Assembly (NCBI GenBank): GCA_964426945.1
Contig: CAYRSS010000023.1
Location: 1 to 57,559, forward strand
Reading direction: 5' to 3'
Source: CAYRSS01 sp964426945
Lineage (GTDB): Bacteria; Planctomycetota; Phycisphaerae; UBA1845
Length of the DNA: 57,559 bases
The first letter of the stretch is position 1. Each line of letters starts with the position of its first letter. A model generated the notes under the pieces. The model was not told the DNA's origin, searched no databases, and saw only the letters and a list, made by a program, of their open reading frames with translations. Of the stretch, positions 47,901-54,649 are shown piece by piece. A program made the position numbers and the translations under genes.

Positions 47901-49433
47901 TTACCCCTCCGCCGCTTCGATCACGGCGTCCGCCCCTGTGCGCGTCGCCCAGTTGCGGGGCGGAGTCACGCCGACCCGGTGGTTGGCGGTGTTGGCCTGG
48001 GCTTCCATCGCCCGGCGCTGGGCTTCGGCGGCCTGCATCATGACGCGCGAGGCATGGTCGAGCCGGGCGAAGAGGGCTGCGATGTCCATCCCGCCCACGT
48101 CGATCTTTCTATCCCCGCCTGCGGCCGAGGCCGATTCGCCCCGGCCGCTGCGGAAGTCCATGATCGCGCTGCCGCTCGGACCGTCCGGCATCCATTGGGG
48201 TGTCGCCCGCGTCGCCCCGTGCTCGCCCCCGCCTGTGCGGCGCCATATCTGCGCTCGGATCGCCGCGTGCAGCGACGCTGCGTCGGCGGCCATCTTCTTG
48301 CTCGCGTGCGACAGGCCGGGCGTCATGGCGTTCCAACCCGTCTCGGAATCGCTTCCTAGCTCGGCCTGCGCGGCCTCTTCGGACGCGCCGGATGCCCGCA
48401 GGGCCTCGTACATCTGCACGAGGCGGGCCAGCTTGCGGCGGTCTTCGTCGGTGAACTCATCACCGCGAAGCTTCTTGATCATCCGTTCCAGGTGCTCGGT
48501 ACCACCGCCCGTTGAGAACTCGCTGACGCCGATCGGACTGTAAAGGAACTGGCCGCGCTCCAGCTCGCGCTGCAACTCCTTCATGCGATCCCGCTCGACT
48601 TCGCGCTCCACCGCGGAGTCGCTCGCGACCTCGCGGCCGATGCGGCCTTCGAGAGCCCTCCGAGCCCGCTTCGTGCGAAACTCGCGGGACTGTCGCGGGT
48701 CGGGCGCCTTCATGAGCCCCTGGTCCACGGCGCGGGCCAGTGTCTCCAGGTCATCGATGCTGCCGAGAGCCCCGCCCTCCGCCAGGTCGGGGCCGGCGTA
48801 ACCGCCCGCGATCGCGGCCGCGGTCGCATTGCTGATGCCGCGCTCCGTCAGGCGCTTCGCCTGGGTCGACGCGCGTCGCAAGTCGTCGACGCTGACGCTC
48901 TCACGCTGCTTGAGCGCCACGCCGCGTACCGCGTCTTCCGTGTCCAGCTTCCCGGCCTGCATGCGGTTCTGGCCTTCTATGAACCGCTCCTGCTCCTCAC
49001 GCGCCGCGGCGATCGACTGCTGGACGGCATCCCAGGACGCCTTGAGCACGCTCAAGGCGATGCCCGCCGCGCCGAGCGCGGCAGCCAACTTCAGTGAACC
49101 GGCGCCGGCGCCGGAGAACTTCTCCAGGAGCCCGCCGAAGATCTGGCCGAGGCTCTGGCTCTCGCCCTTCAATGCCCCGGAGGCCTGCGCCGCCTTGAGC
49201 ATCGCGTCGACGTATCCACCGAGCTCGGGGTTGACGGAGCGAATGAGGCCGACCAGTTGCGACCAGGACGAATGCGACTGCTTTGTCGCATCGGCCTGGC
49301 CCTTGGTCGAAGTGGCCGCGCCCTCCGTTTGCTTCTGGAGATTCTCGACCTCGCCCGCGACGCTCTGGAGCGACTTCTTTGCCTCTTCGGCGCCCTCAGC
49401 CTTCACGCCTATTGTCAGCTGCGAATCGCTCAC
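47901..49433 (-). CDS. Phage tape-measure-like protein
   Basis: 510 residues from a GTG that overlaps the upstream stop (GTGA). The N-terminal part opens with LTIGVKAEGAEEAKKSLQSVAGEVENLQ, here residues 6-33, typical of tail-length proteins and tail-associated coiled coils. A hydrophobic stretch (SLKLAAALGAAGIALSVLKA) follows near 115-135. The rest is highly helical and charged, with a C-terminus bearing RKIDVGGMDIAALFARLDHA. It is short for a tape measure (most exceed 600). Last gene of the minus-strand operon; no tail tube, baseplate or fibre gene follows before the host gene. Confidence 0.6.
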   Translation of the reverse strand: MSDSQLTIGVKAEGAEEAKKSLQSVAGEVENLQKQTEGAATSTKGQADATKQSHSSWSQLVGLIRSVNPELGGYVDAMLKAAQASGALKGESQSLGQIFGGLLEKFSGAGAGSLKLAAALGAAGIALSVLKASWDAVQQSIAAAREEQERFIEGQNRMQAGKLDTEDAVRGVALKQRESVSVDDLRRASTQAKRLTERGISNATAAAIAGGYAGPDLAEGGALGSIDDLETLARAVDQGLMKAPDPRQSREFRTKRARRALEGRIGREVASDSAVEREVERDRMKELQRELERGQFLYSPIGVSEFSTGGGTEHLERMIKKLRGDEFTDEDRRKLARLVQMYEALRASGASEEAAQAELGSDSETGWNAMTPGLSHASKKMAADAASLHAAIRAQIWRRTGGGEHGATRATPQWMPDGPSGSAIMDFRSGRGESASAAGGDRKIDVGGMDIAALFARLDHASRVMMQAAEAQRRAMEAQANTANHRVGVTPPRNWATRTGADAVIEAAEG

Positions 49434-49783
49434 CAGATCGATCTCCGGCGGGTGTCTCGGATGGGATTCGACAGGGCTTCGATCCGGTCGGCGGCCTCGC
49501 CGCAGAGGGCGTCGATGCTCACGCCGGCCTTCGCGGCCAGGACGATGCGGAGACGATCAGCCCCGGTGACGACGGGGACGCGCTCGCGCGGGCCGTGGCG
49601 GTGTACTTCAGCCGGCGGGGGCGAAGCCGAGGGCTTCGCCGCACCGCCGGCCTGGACGGAATACTTTGACTTGGCTGGTGATGACGCGGTGGGCAAGGCT
49701 CCGGCCGGCGGGGGCGCAGCCGAAGGCTCCGCCGCACCGCCGGCCTGGATGGAAGGCTCAAGCTTACGTCCGCGCCTCGCCAC
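49430..49783 (-). CDS. Hypothetical phage protein with duplicated hairpin-encoded segment
   Basis: 117 residues from a GTG at 49783, three bases after the capsid stop; ribosome-site-like GAGGG lies in the end of the capsid gene. The N-terminal half repeats one segment: SIQAGGAAEPSAAPPPAG and SVQAGGAAKPSASPPPAE, about 31 residues apart, encoded by two copies of a 51-base hairpin-forming repeat. The C-terminal half (DRLRIVLAAKAGVSIDAL, ADRIEALSNPIRD) is helical. In phages with this order it would sit where a head-completion or tail gene is expected, but no family was recognised. Confidence 0.55.
   Translation of the reverse strand: MARRGRKLEPSIQAGGAAEPSAAPPPAGALPTASSPAKSKYSVQAGGAAKPSASPPPAEVHRHGPRERVPVVTGADRLRIVLAAKAGVSIDALCGEAADRIEALSNPIRDTRRRSIW
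49611..49754. repeat. Two copies of a 51-base palindromic element inside a gene
   Basis: Copies at 49611-49661 and 49704-49754 differ at only a few positions. Each has an outer palindrome GCCGGCGG / CCGCCGGC and an inner stem: GGCGAAGCC-GAG-GGCTTCGCC (perfect) in the first, GGCGCAGCC-GAA-GGCTCCGCC (one mismatch) in the second. Both are read in frame. Confidence 0.75.
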
Positions 49784-49786
49784 GGT

Positions 49787-50716
49787 CTAGCCCTCGGCGG
49801 TTTCGAGCGTGGTGCGGACGGCGTACTGCCAGTATCCGTACGTCATCGCGTAGCGAGCCCGGACGCCGTAGAGGTAGACCTCGCGGAGGAAGCCGGTTTC
49901 GCTCTTCTCGGTCAGCTCGTTGAATTCGAGCGGCTCGCGGTCCTGGAACACGAAGGGCCGCACGACGCCGTCGGTCTTCACGGTGTAGAAGACGGCCGGG
50001 TCGGTGATGCGCGGGAACGCGACCACGCGGGCGGCGCCCTTGAGGACGTTGTCCGTGTTGCCGATGAGCGTCGCGCTCATCGCTTCGAGCGCCGTGAAGT
50101 ACAGGCCGGGCGCGACGACGAGCATCAGGCCGCTTGCGCCCGCGCTCATCGGCTCGCCCTGGTCATCCTTGTAGCCGAGCATCGCCTGGACAGCCTGCTT
50201 GACCGCGGCCTTGAACTCGGCCACGGTCGGATCGGTCGCGTCCGCGCATTCAAGCGTCAGGTCATTGTCCTGCGTGCCGGATGCGCCGGAGACGTGCGAG
50301 CCGGAAAAGAACGGCACGCCGTCGTAGCTGTTGAAGCCCGTCTCGCCGCCGTTGGCGAGCAGCTCGGCGATGAGCAGATCCTTGTGCTGCGCGGCGCGGG
50401 CGGCCATCTCGCCGATGCGGATGGAAATCTGCCCCGTCTGGTCGTCGGACAGCTCATCGCGATCGACTTCGAGCGTCAGCTCGTATTTCTGGTTGACGAC
50501 GTCGTAGCTTTCGGTCCGAAGGCCGCGTGCCAGGCGGCCCGTGCCCCATTCGCGCATCGGCGGAACCGAGCCGAGGAACTTATACGCCTCGCGATCCTTG
50601 TTGCTCTTGATCGTCGTGGCCAGGTCCTGCCAGACGGTGGGCGTGCCGCTGAGGCGGGCGAGGAATTCGCTGCGAAGGCCTGCGGTGAGCAAGCCGGTAT
50701 CGATGATAGCTGCCAT
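49787..50716 (-). CDS. Mu gpT-like major capsid protein
   Basis: 309 residues with AAAGGAG upstream of the ATG. Matches the Mu-like prophage major head subunit (gpT) family: N-terminal LSGTPTVWQDLATTIKSNKD, GSVPPMREWGTGRLARGLRTESYD, EVDRDELSDDQTGQI, DGVPFFSGSHVSG, and a C-terminal part with VYLYGVRARYAMTYGYWQYA. It has the HK97-type capsid fold in Mu relatives. Its presumed maturation protease (gpI type) is not adjacent but lies on the opposite strand 3 kb away. Confidence 0.88.
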   Translation of the reverse strand: MAAIIDTGLLTAGLRSEFLARLSGTPTVWQDLATTIKSNKDREAYKFLGSVPPMREWGTGRLARGLRTESYDVVNQKYELTLEVDRDELSDDQTGQISIRIGEMAARAAQHKDLLIAELLANGGETGFNSYDGVPFFSGSHVSGASGTQDNDLTLECADATDPTVAEFKAAVKQAVQAMLGYKDDQGEPMSAGASGLMLVVAPGLYFTALEAMSATLIGNTDNVLKGAARVVAFPRITDPAVFYTVKTDGVVRPFVFQDREPLEFNELTEKSETGFLREVYLYGVRARYAMTYGYWQYAVRTTLETAEG

Positions 50717-50782
50717 GGTGGTGGCACTCCTTTGTCAGTGAACCGCGCATCCGTGCGCGGCAAGCGGCGGGCGAGGCCCGGC

Positions 50783-51544
50783 CTAGACGTAATCGACTTC
50801 GACCAGGAACCCCGCCGGATCGGCGGTGGTGCCGTTGGTGACGGCCAGGGTGAGCACGCCGCCGGCGGCGATCGCGGTGTGCTCGGTCAGCGTCAGGTTG
50901 TACGGCGTGTTCGCGTTGGGGAAGGCGGGCGTGGCGTCGAATTCGACGGTGGCGACCGTCTCGCCGCCCGCCACGGCCACCGTGATGACGCAGGTGTTGC
51001 TGGCGTCGATGCCCGACGCCGCCGCATCCTGGTTAACCACGCGGACGGCGGTGACGTTGGCGCCGTCGGGGAAGACGTGGATCGCGCGGGCCGAGATGTC
51101 CACGCCGGCGGAGAGATTCGCGACCGCGTGCGTCAGGGTCTTGACCAGCTTGCGGAAGGGATCGATCCGCAGAATGACCTCGCCCGTGCTCGGCACGTCC
51201 TGGGCGATGCCGACGTAGGAATTGCCGTGGCCCAGGAAGGTCAGGACGTTGTCAGCCGACGCGAACACGGGGCGGCCGATGTCCGCGGCGACCGCGCCAG
51301 CCAGCGTGTGCACGAAGTCGCCTTGTGTGTACACGCGGACGCGCTCGGCGCCGTCGGCGCTGCCGCCGGTGCGCTGCTCGAACGCGACGCCCGCGAAGGG
51401 ATCGCCGGCGACCAGGCCACGGGCGGCGCCGGCGGTCAGGCCGACGAAGGCGCCCTTGTACACGGCGGCCGAAGCCTTGACGGGAAGGGTACGGATCGAC
51501 TGGTCAACGAAGTGATGAACGTCGCGGTTTGCGGTAAGCGGCAT
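50783..51544 (-). CDS. Phage capsid-associated protein (DUF2190-like, possible decoration)
   Basis: 253 residues with AAGGAGG eight bases upstream. The N-terminal half (LPVKASAAVYKGAFVGLTAGAARGLVAGDPFAGVAFE, residues about 19-55) has the short beta-barrel pattern of DUF2190-type capsid decoration or cement proteins. The C-terminal half is a beta-sandwich-like Val/Ala/Thr-rich domain (ITVAVAGGETVATVEFD, TALAAGGVLTLAVTN-like). Its position directly before the major capsid gene fits a head-decoration role. Function inferred. Confidence 0.6.
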   Translation of the reverse strand: MPLTANRDVHHFVDQSIRTLPVKASAAVYKGAFVGLTAGAARGLVAGDPFAGVAFEQRTGGSADGAERVRVYTQGDFVHTLAGAVAADIGRPVFASADNVLTFLGHGNSYVGIAQDVPSTGEVILRIDPFRKLVKTLTHAVANLSAGVDISARAIHVFPDGANVTAVRVVNQDAAASGIDASNTCVITVAVAGGETVATVEFDATPAFPNANTPYNLTLTEHTAIAAGGVLTLAVTNGTTADPAGFLVEVDYV

Positions 51545-51610
51545 GATTCAGGCCTCCTTGCCTGGGGGATTGTGTGAGTGCCAGTCCGTGGCACTGTGGG
51601 CGGGATGCTT

Positions 51611-52192
51611 CTACTTATTCTTGGCGGTGTCGGCGGCGCCGGCGGTCGTCGGCGTCCAGCCCGCGCTGCTTCGCCCGTAGACCATCACGCCATCGACGAC
51701 TTCACCCTCAAGGGAGAGCAGCCCAGCTTTGGATCGCTCCCAGAACGTCAGCAACGCTGCGCTGGCATCAGGGGATAGGCCGCTGATGCTCCCCCACGCG
51801 AATTCACGCGCCGCAGCGTCGCGATACTGACGCTCGATTTCCTTGTAGATCGGGTCGTTGCGGAACTGCGAATCGTACTGCCCCGCCTCAATGGCCTGAT
51901 CGATGCGATCAAGTTCAGCCTTGAGCGCGTCCCGTTCCGTGCGAGCGAGCCAGAGCGGGACCTCGCCGACGGTGATCCGGCCCTCCTCGACGGCAAGCGC
52001 CGCTCGCATCCATCGCTCACTCGGTCCGTGAGGGAAGCTGAAGAGGTATTGCAGTAGCGCCGCTTGCACGTGCCGGGTCATGGTTGCGCCGGTCGTGCCT
52101 GGAGCTTCCTGGACGAGGCGCACAATCGCATCGTCGATCCAGGCGTTGATTTGCTTCTTTGCCACGGGGGGCCGCTCCGTCGCTGTGGTCAA
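51611..52192 (-). CDS. Phage hypothetical protein, first gene of the structural operon
   Basis: 193 residues from a TTG at 52192, preceded by the near-ideal ribosome site GGGAGGTGA, six bases away. The N-terminus (KKQINAWIDDAIVRLVQEA, then TMTRHVQAALLQYLF) recalls ribbon-helix-helix DNA-binding proteins. The middle is a charged helix (ERDALKAELDRIDQAIEAG, RNDPIYKEIERQYRDA). Being first under the divergent promoter, it might regulate the operon, or be a structural accessory. Not firmly recognised. Confidence 0.5.
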   Translation of the reverse strand: MTTATERPPVAKKQINAWIDDAIVRLVQEAPGTTGATMTRHVQAALLQYLFSFPHGPSERWMRAALAVEEGRITVGEVPLWLARTERDALKAELDRIDQAIEAGQYDSQFRNDPIYKEIERQYRDAAAREFAWGSISGLSPDASAALLTFWERSKAGLLSLEGEVVDGVMVYGRSSAGWTPTTAGAADTAKNK

Positions 52193-52207
52193 GTTTGCTC
52201 ACCTCCC

Positions 52208-52293
52208 ATTCTACGTTCACCGCTGCACAAGCGAAACAGCCCGGCGGGCGTTTCGGTCTTGTGCTTGACTTTCATAAGCCTATCACATAGGAT
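52208..52293. promoter_or_regulatory. Divergent prophage control region
   Basis: Rightward: TTGACT (52265-52270), 17 bases, TAGGAT (52288-52293), with CCTAT-CAC-ATAGG (52279-52291) over the -10. Leftward: TTTCGC (52236-52231), 17 bases, TAGAAT (52213-52208). Between the two -10 boxes lies a large inverted repeat at 52225-52264: GCACAAGCGAAAC pairs with GTTTCG and CTTGTGC, with GCCC/GGGC inside. The layout is a phage switch with operators. Confidence 0.7.
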
Positions 52294-52366
52294 GCGCGGC
52301 GTCAAGGTCGAAGTTCGGGTTTTGTAACCCGGCGGCCGCGACAGGTTCCAAGATGGGAGAAATCGC

Positions 52367-52648
52367 ATGAAAAAGGCTCTAAACACGCTCGAATCGGCCG
52401 CGACGGCGGAGCATCACCCGCTGTGCTGCGGGGCGCAGGCGGAGGCCCTGGCGAAGCGGATCGCGAGCGCCGAGTCGTTCGTCAGCCGGCTGGACCGGCT
52501 GGCCGGGGAAGTGGCCGACCTGTGCGGCCCGGGCTACGAAGCGAACGCGCTTCGCGGCCGCCTGCTCGCCGCGCAGGACTATCTCGGCGGGCTGATGGCG
52601 GAGCAGGACTACCTGGACCATCACCACCACGAAGCGCAGGAAGAGTAG
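52367..52648 (+). CDS. Small phage early-type protein
   Basis: 93 residues from the ATG at 52367, with GGGAG upstream. Leader (about 70 bases) from the TTGACT-TAGGAT promoter. Composition is normal for the element: ALAKRIASAESFVSRLDRLAGEVADLCG is residues about 26-53, an amphipathic helix, and the tail is His/Glu-rich (LDHHHHEAQEE). Two adjacent Cys (LCCGAQ) lie near residue 20. First gene of the rightward operon. Unknown function. Confidence 0.55.
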   Translation: MKKALNTLESAATAEHHPLCCGAQAEALAKRIASAESFVSRLDRLAGEVADLCGPGYEANALRGRLLAAQDYLGGLMAEQDYLDHHHHEAQEE

Positions 52649-52723
52649 AGACGGCAAACGCGCGACCGCCGGCCGGCCGCGGGGCCGGCCGGCGGTCGCG
52701 AGGCTCACGGATGGAGAAAAGCG

Positions 52724-53266
52724 ATGGCGAAGCGGAAAAAGGCTGCGGTGGCGATCGGGGATGAGTACACGGTCAATCTGATCGAGACGCACCGGGCGGC
52801 GCCTGGCGCTGCCGTCGCGTACGCCAGAAAGGCCGCGGATGAGCGGCACGCGCTACTAGCTGACGACGTGAGACGGTTTCGGCACCTGTCAGAGATCCAG
52901 CGGTCCGTGGCGCTACGCGCGGTGGGTGGCGAGCAGATCTCGCGTCGCATGCAGGTCATTGAGGCGATCCGCGAACTGCTTCCCACGTTCGATGATGGCT
53001 ACCTGGTGGCATTGCTCACCGAGGTGAGTGTGGATTCGCGTTGGATAGACATGGGGAGCTGGGGCAGTCTTCGCGGGAAGCTCTACGGGGAGCCGGACTG
53101 GGAGACGCGGCTCCGTCGCCGGCGATCGATCGCGGCCGCGGCCACTCGTAAGAGGAAAAGGGAACATGCTGAACCAAATACTCCCGCCGCCGGAGCCGCT
53201 CGACCGAAAGGCCGTCGGTCGGCGCATTCAAACGGCAAGGCTGAAGCGCGGCCTGCGTCAGCGTGA
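52724..53266 (+). CDS. Phage early-type protein
   Basis: 180 residues, GGAG upstream of the ATG. Lysine-rich start (MAKRKKAAVAIGDEYTV), a helical middle (RRFRHLSEIQRSVALRAVGG, then QVIEAIRELLPTFDDGYLVAL) and a basic, Pro/Ala-rich tail that overlaps the next gene by 101 bases in another frame. The long overlap suggests the tail is dispensable, or that the true stop is changed. No family recognised. Confidence 0.5.
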   Translation: MAKRKKAAVAIGDEYTVNLIETHRAAPGAAVAYARKAADERHALLADDVRRFRHLSEIQRSVALRAVGGEQISRRMQVIEAIRELLPTFDDGYLVALLTEVSVDSRWIDMGSWGSLRGKLYGEPDWETRLRRRRSIAAAATRKRKREHAEPNTPAAGAARPKGRRSAHSNGKAEARPASA

Positions 53267-53429
53267 CCTCGCGGCCATGCTCGGCGTGAAGAAGAACACG
53301 ATCGCGATCTGGGAGGGCGGTCACCGCCTGCCCTTCGGCGCGGGGCGGCTGGTCGCGCTGGCGAGCGCGCTGCACCGCAGCATCGACTGGATTCTGACGG
53401 GCCGCAATCGTCGCCGGCCCGTGGACTGA
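53166..53429 (+). CDS. XRE-family helix-turn-helix regulator
   Basis: 87 residues, with a purine-rich ribosome site (AAAAGGGAA) before the ATG. The HTH is clear: GRRIQTARLKRGLRQRDLAAMLGVKKNTIAIWEGGHRLP, at residues about 18-56. The C-terminal part is short (VALASALHRSIDWIL). This is the expected type for the phage repressor or a Ner-like regulator, which would act at the divergent control region at 52.2 kb. It is followed by two hairpins before the protease-transposase genes. Confidence 0.8.
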   Translation: MLNQILPPPEPLDRKAVGRRIQTARLKRGLRQRDLAAMLGVKKNTIAIWEGGHRLPFGAGRLVALASALHRSIDWILTGRNRRRPVD

Positions 53430-53441
53430 GTGCTTGAGGGT

Positions 53442-53486
53442 GGGGCTGGGCGTGCGCTCTCGCGTTCTCCGGCGGCGCCCAGCCCC
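53442..53486 (+). promoter_or_regulatory. Long hairpin after the XRE gene
   Basis: A perfect 10-bp stem, GGGGCTGGGC / GCCCAGCCCC, with a 25-base loop, just after the XRE stop codon. No T-run follows. It could be an RNA processing or antitermination element. Confidence 0.45.
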
Positions 53487-53530
53487 GGCCGGGACCTGCG
53501 GGGGATGCCGGTTCGGAAGCTAGACCGGTA

Positions 53531-53565
53531 GCGCGGCTGATCCGGCCGGCGCCCCCGCGCTTTTT
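53531..53565 (+). terminator. Intrinsic terminator/attenuator before the protease-transposase genes
   Basis: GCGCGG / CCGCGC closes a stem that holds CCGGCCGG, followed directly by TTTTT at 53561-53565. It lies 12 bases before the ATG at 53578 with GGAGG between. Read-through or antitermination would be needed to express protease, A and B from the upstream promoter. Confidence 0.6.
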
Positions 53566-53577
53566 CATGGAGGAACC

Positions 53578-54645
53578 ATGTACCAGCTTGACGCCCCCGA
53601 AGCCCTGATCGCCCTGGACGAAACAGCGTCCAGCGTCGGCAGCGGCCTGAAGACCATCCGCATCAGCCCTGACGGGATGGTGAAGAGCCGCAACGGCTCG
53701 TTTGTGCTCGACGCGGAAGACGCCGGGCGGATCATCGCCGAATTCGCCGGTCACAAGACGGACCTGGTGATCGACTTCGAGCATCAGACGCTGGGCGGCG
53801 CGTACGCCGCGCCGGACGGCCGGGCGCCCGCCGCCGGCTGGGTGACGAAGCTCTTCCACGAGCCGGGCCGCGGCCTGTTCGGCATGGTGAAGTGGAACGC
53901 GGAAGCCGTGGACCTGATCCGGCGCGACTCGTATCGCTACCTGTCGCCCGTGTTCTCCGTCTCGCGTGAGACGAAGCACGCCGTCGCGCTGCACAGCGCG
54001 GGCTTGACCAACAAGCCCGCGATCCCCGGCATGGACCGCCTGGCGGCTTCGGACCGGGTGCTCGCCGCGCACATGGCGGACGCGGCGATGAACCTGGTCG
54101 ATCGCCTCGCCGACCTGCTGCGCGCGAAGGGCGCCGACCTGGCGGATGGCGCGAACGTGGAAGACATCTTCCGGGCGCTGGTGGAGCTGCTGGATGGGAG
54201 GTCGGCGGAAGCCGCGCCGGCCCAGCCGAACACCGATTCGGTGGAGCTGGTCGCGCTGCAGACGGAGCTGGCCGTGCTGAAGGAAGCGGCCCGCGCCCGC
54301 GAGGTGCAGGACGTGATCGATTTCGCGATAAACTCGCGCCGCGTGGCGAAGGAAGACAAGTCGAAGCTCGACGTGATCCGCGCGGAGGCCGAGCGCGATC
54401 CGGCCAACGCCAGGAAGCTCGTCAACCTGCTTCCGGCGGTGACGCCACCGCAGGGGCGGCTGATAACGCCCAGCCCGCTGGACACGAATCGCGGCCGGCT
54501 GATGGTCAATGCCGCCCATGAGTACCGCGAGAGCCCCACGCTCCGCGGCACGACGACGCTTCGGGCCTACGTCGACATGAAGCTCGGCGATGAGAACCAG
54601 CCCCGGATGAGCGAGTCCGAGCTCCAGACGCTGACCGCGAGGTAA
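53578..54645 (+). CDS. Mu gpI-like prohead protease/scaffold
   Basis: 355 residues with GGAGG before the ATG. The N-terminal protease part follows the Mu-like prophage I family: FVLDAEDAGRIIAEFA, LVIDFEHQTLGGAYA, PAAGWVTKLFHEPGRGLFG, MVKWNAEAVDLIRRDSYRYL, and SPVFSV, then AGLTNKPAIPGM. The C-terminal part is charged and helical (LAVLKEAARAREVQDVIDFA), as in the scaffold (Z) segment. It should cleave and help assemble the capsid made by the gpT-like protein. Its place, four bases before the transposase gene and on the transposase strand, is unlike Mu, where I lies beside T in the late operon. Confidence 0.88.
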   Translation: MYQLDAPEALIALDETASSVGSGLKTIRISPDGMVKSRNGSFVLDAEDAGRIIAEFAGHKTDLVIDFEHQTLGGAYAAPDGRAPAAGWVTKLFHEPGRGLFGMVKWNAEAVDLIRRDSYRYLSPVFSVSRETKHAVALHSAGLTNKPAIPGMDRLAASDRVLAAHMADAAMNLVDRLADLLRAKGADLADGANVEDIFRALVELLDGRSAEAAPAQPNTDSVELVALQTELAVLKEAARAREVQDVIDFAINSRRVAKEDKSKLDVIRAEAERDPANARKLVNLLPAVTPPQGRLITPSPLDTNRGRLMVNAAHEYRESPTLRGTTTLRAYVDMKLGDENQPRMSESELQTLTAR

Positions 54646-54649
54646 ACCC

